Shown piece after piece: positions 5,694-7,398 of a stretch of DNA of 7,398 bases. The notes under the pieces are model-generated. The model was not told the origin of the DNA, searched no databases, and saw only the letters and a program-made list of their open reading frames with translations. A program made the translations under genes and the position numbers. The DNA comes from Acidimicrobiaceae bacterium (GTDB taxonomy: Bacteria; Actinomycetota; Acidimicrobiia; Acidimicrobiales; UBA8592), in the NCBI GenBank assembly GCA_002722525.1, contig PBMJ01000019.1:1-7398 (forward strand). Reading direction: 5' to 3'. Numbering within the stretch: position 1 is the first letter of the stretch; the number at the start of each line of letters is the position of its first letter.

Positions 5694-6449
5694 ATGAATA
5701 TGGAAGAACGAAATGGCCAATCGTCATCTGAGGACCCGATCAGTGGGGATACCTCTTGGGATGATTTCGAATATCTCGAATGGGTTCGAGAGCGAGAGCA
5801 GGAAGCTCTAGAGGCGAAACTCCCGAAAAAAGTAACATTCAAAGAGATGCTCTTTACCAGCGTCTTTGTTCTTATCATCCTTGCGGTAGCTATCTATCTT
5901 CCTTTCAAAGCAATCACTGGTGATGAAGATGACCACAAAAGCTATTCGTTATGGGTAGAAGACTTATCTAAAAGAACGGAACTTGTAGTTGCTGAATATG
6001 TTTTCCTGGGAAGCAATCAGGTTTCCGGCGCGTATTTTGGCCGGGAGGATCTGATTATTATCGAGCGTCGGGCAGATTCAACCACTTACATTCATGAGTT
6101 AGCTCATGCGGCGGATAAACATAACTATTTTCCATGGGAGGAAGAGTTAAAAGAGAAACTTTTTTCAACATTTGTCTCCGAAGAGCTATCTTCTTTGCTT
6201 CTAGAGGGAGCTTCAAGTCAAAAAATACGTAGTGAGCTGTTCGCAGATGCGGTGCTTTTTATTGAAACAAAAAAGTGCGGAAGTTACTTCAGTTCATTGG
6301 ACTGTCATGCATTAGTGGTCACAACAAAAAATTTCATTAAAGATAATCGCTTGGAACTCAGTGAACTAGATTCACAAGTTGACTATATGACACCTGATCT
6401 TATTATTAACGGCCCAGTTACGAGAGCTTCTAATATTACGCCCTACTGA
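5694..6449 (+). CDS. Putative membrane-anchored zinc metallopeptidase with HELAH motif, family unassigned
   Basis: I do not recognise a named family. The protein has 251 residues. The N-terminal 50 or so are hydrophilic and very acidic, then turn basic (K45, K46, K50). One strong membrane segment follows (about 52-71), and a C-terminal domain of about 180 residues comes after it. The basic flank suggests the N terminus is inside and the large domain outside. In that domain, TTYIHELAHAADK (130-142) contains HExxH (H134, E135, H138), the classic zinc-peptidase signature. The helix SELFADAVLF (180-189) supplies E181 or D185 as a plausible third ligand, giving a gluzincin-like layout. C195 and C204 could form a disulfide, fitting an extracytoplasmic location. 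The ATG at 5694 is taken as the start, but a second ATG at 5700 is equally possible. Substrate and partners are unknown; loss of catalytic activity cannot be excluded. Confidence 0.6.
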   Translation: MNMEERNGQSSSEDPISGDTSWDDFEYLEWVREREQEALEAKLPKKVTFKEMLFTSVFVLIILAVAIYLPFKAITGDEDDHKSYSLWVEDLSKRTELVVAEYVFLGSNQVSGAYFGREDLIIIERRADSTTYIHELAHAADKHNYFPWEEELKEKLFSTFVSEELSSLLLEGASSQKIRSELFADAVLFIETKKCGSYFSSLDCHALVVTTKNFIKDNRLELSELDSQVDYMTPDLIINGPVTRASNITPY

Positions 6450-6490
6450 CAGCGGCAATACTCAAACAGAGTTACTGTATTCTCTGAGGT

Positions 6491-6506
6491 CCCAACAATA
6501 TTTGGG
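6491..6506. other. Short inverted repeat upstream of the MazG-like gene
   Basis: CCCAA (6491-6495) and TTGGG (6502-6506) flank a 6-nt AT-rich centre, 24 nt before the MazG-like start. It may be an operator or a weak hairpin in the 80-nt gap. There is no T-run after it, so it is not a standard terminator of the upstream gene. Confidence 0.25.
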
Positions 6507-6529
6507 TAAGAAATTTAACTTGGAGTGAT

Positions 6530-6781
6530 ATGGATTTTAAGGAATTTCAGGATCATATAGAAGATATATATGGAGAGCGCGACCGAGAGCGTGGCGTTGC
6601 CATGAGTGTGGCGTGGTTAGCTGAAGAGGTGGGAGAGCTTGCTCAAGCTATACGAAAAGGAAATCATGAAGAACGAGTTCATGAATTTGGCGATGTTCTA
6701 GCTTGGACTTTCTCTCTCGCTAATCAAGTAGAGGTAGATATCGAAAAAGCAATCCAACGTTATATCGATACCCCTCCGTGA
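6530..6781 (+). CDS. MazG-like nucleotide pyrophosphohydrolase
   Basis: Small MazG-like proteins are all-alpha, Mg-dependent NTP pyrophosphohydrolases thought to clean up non-canonical or excess nucleotides. The 83 residues begin with MDFKEFQ and an amphipathic helix. Metal-binding signatures follow: EEVGE (32-36), then a second helix with E52 and D55 in EFGDVLAW, then the closing helix DIEKAIQRY. Together these give the EExxE...ExxD pattern of the superfamily. Relatives I recall continue after this helix with a cysteine-rich CPxC-type tail; here the protein stops at TPP, and no other frame downstream restores cysteines. The ATG at 6530 follows GGAG (6522-6525) with 4-nt spacing. It sits 80 nt after the HELAH gene on the same strand and converges on asd. 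Confidence 0.83.
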   Translation: MDFKEFQDHIEDIYGERDRERGVAMSVAWLAEEVGELAQAIRKGNHEERVHEFGDVLAWTFSLANQVEVDIEKAIQRYIDTPP

Positions 6782-6837
6782 GTACCTATTCCCATAGTAA
6801 AATTTTTTAGAGAGGTATTAAGGAGTTAACCAGTAAT

Positions 6838-7398
6838 TTAAATTAGGGCTTCTGCGATTTGAACAGCGTTTAAGGCTGCTCCTTTTCGTAAGTTATCTCC
6901 GGATAGAAACAAGCTCAAACCATTTTCAAAAACTGAGTCTGGACGAATTCTTCCAACATATGTTGAATCCATACCTGCTGTTTTTAGTGGGGTGGGAATT
7001 GCATCTAGCTCAACTCCGCTGCTTTGATTCAGGATTTCCTCAGCGCGTTCTTTAGTGATTGCGTTGTTAAAGCCCGCAGTTATTGCTAGCGAATGCCCCG
7101 TGTAGACGGGAACACGCACGCAGGTTGCCGAAACAGTTAAATCGGGAAGTTCGAGGATCTTCCTGCTTTCATCTCGAAGTTTTTGCTCTTCGTTTGTTTC
7201 ATATAATCCGTCATCGACGAAAGAGCCGCAGAAGGGAACAACGTTATATGCAATTGTTTCAGCAAAGTTTTCAGCATCAGGGAAAGAAAGGGCACTTCCA
7301 TCATGCGTTAATCCTTTAGCTTGATCCCCCGCGAATTCAATCTGGCGCTCGAGTTCATCAACACCTGCTAATCCTGCCCCTGAAGTGGCTTGGTAGGA
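6838..7398 (-). CDS. asd: Aspartate-semialdehyde dehydrogenase, C-terminal part (5' end outside window)
   Basis: Asd reduces beta-aspartyl phosphate to aspartate semialdehyde with NADPH, the branch point to lysine/diaminopimelate, threonine and methionine. The frame is open from the right edge to the TAA at 6840-6838, giving 186 residues of the protein. Visible features are SGAGLAGVDELERQ near the left of the fragment, then NVVPFCG. Next come CVRVPVYTGHS, which contains the substrate-binding arginine and the catalytic-acid histidine of the family, and IPTPLKTAG. YVGRIRPD and the strongly conserved end SGDNLRKGAALNAVQIAE complete it. The active-site cysteine lies upstream, outside the window. 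The GTG at 7119 within CVRVPV is internal and not a start. The gene converges with the MazG-like gene across a 56-nt gap. Confidence 0.97.
   Translation of the reverse strand, partial: SYQATSGAGLAGVDELERQIEFAGDQAKGLTHDGSALSFPDAENFAETIAYNVVPFCGSFVDDGLYETNEEQKLRDESRKILELPDLTVSATCVRVPVYTGHSLAITAGFNNAITKERAEEILNQSSGVELDAIPTPLKTAGMDSTYVGRIRPDSVFENGLSLFLSGDNLRKGAALNAVQIAEALI

Noticed and set aside
6786..6808. Intrinsic terminator after the MazG-like gene: CTAT/ATAG hairpin and a run of six T
   Set aside because: The stem has only four AT-rich pairs and is separated from the T-run by five nucleotides; not a credible terminator without other evidence.
6779..6840. Possible UGA-selenocysteine readthrough of the MazG-like gene (TGA at 6779-6781), suggested by selAB in the window
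   Set aside because: The extension would be only about 16 codons with no family similarity. The downstream pairing (TACCT with AGGTA around a 25-nt loop) is too weak for a SECIS element.
7083..7319. + strand reading frame opposite asd
   Set aside because: It lies fully opposite the conserved Asd coding frame and its arginine/histidine-rich translation resembles no protein.

Overview
The window looks like a moderately AT-leaning chromosomal segment (G+C roughly mid-forties by eye, not computed) of an actinobacterium. The strongest lineage marker is a WhiB-family iron-sulfur regulator. Supporting signs are TANNNT-type -10 boxes, GTG and TTG starts, one probable leaderless mRNA, and a tRNA gene without encoded CCA. 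An uncultured low-GC lineage, possibly Acidimicrobiia-like, is my inference and is not proven here. I see no insertion sequence, CRISPR array, phage gene or other sign of mobility, and coding density is high.

Left part (1-2933, all + strand): the 3' end of selA, then selB 3 nt later, then a DeoD-type purine nucleoside phosphorylase. SelA makes Sec-tRNA(Sec), and SelB delivers it to the ribosome at UGA codons. The organism therefore probably makes selenoproteins, although selD, selC and the selenoproteins themselves are not in the window. The SelA fragment runs in frame off the left edge; its first ATG in the window (126) is internal.

Middle (2942-5475): a WhiB gene on the - strand converges on deoD. 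After a 224-bp gap with small dyads and repeats comes a - strand pair: an anti-anti-sigma STAS gene followed 9 nt later by a membrane NfeD/ClpP-class protein. That protein appears to lack both the protease serine and the usual C-terminal OB-fold. A single-domain response regulator is transcribed divergently from STAS, apparently as a leaderless mRNA. Together these form a small signalling neighbourhood with no output partner visible.

Right part (5505-7398): tRNA-Pro(CGG) on the - strand; a + strand single-pass membrane protein with an HELAH zinc-peptidase motif that I cannot assign to a named family; a short MazG-like pyrophosphohydrolase missing its usual cysteine tail; and the 3' part of asd (aspartate-semialdehyde dehydrogenase) on the - strand, running off the right edge.

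No spectacular new multi-gene system is evident. The best leads are the membrane-anchored HELAH protein, the apparently protease-dead NfeD paired with a STAS protein instead of a slipin, and the altered G4 GTPase motif in SelB.
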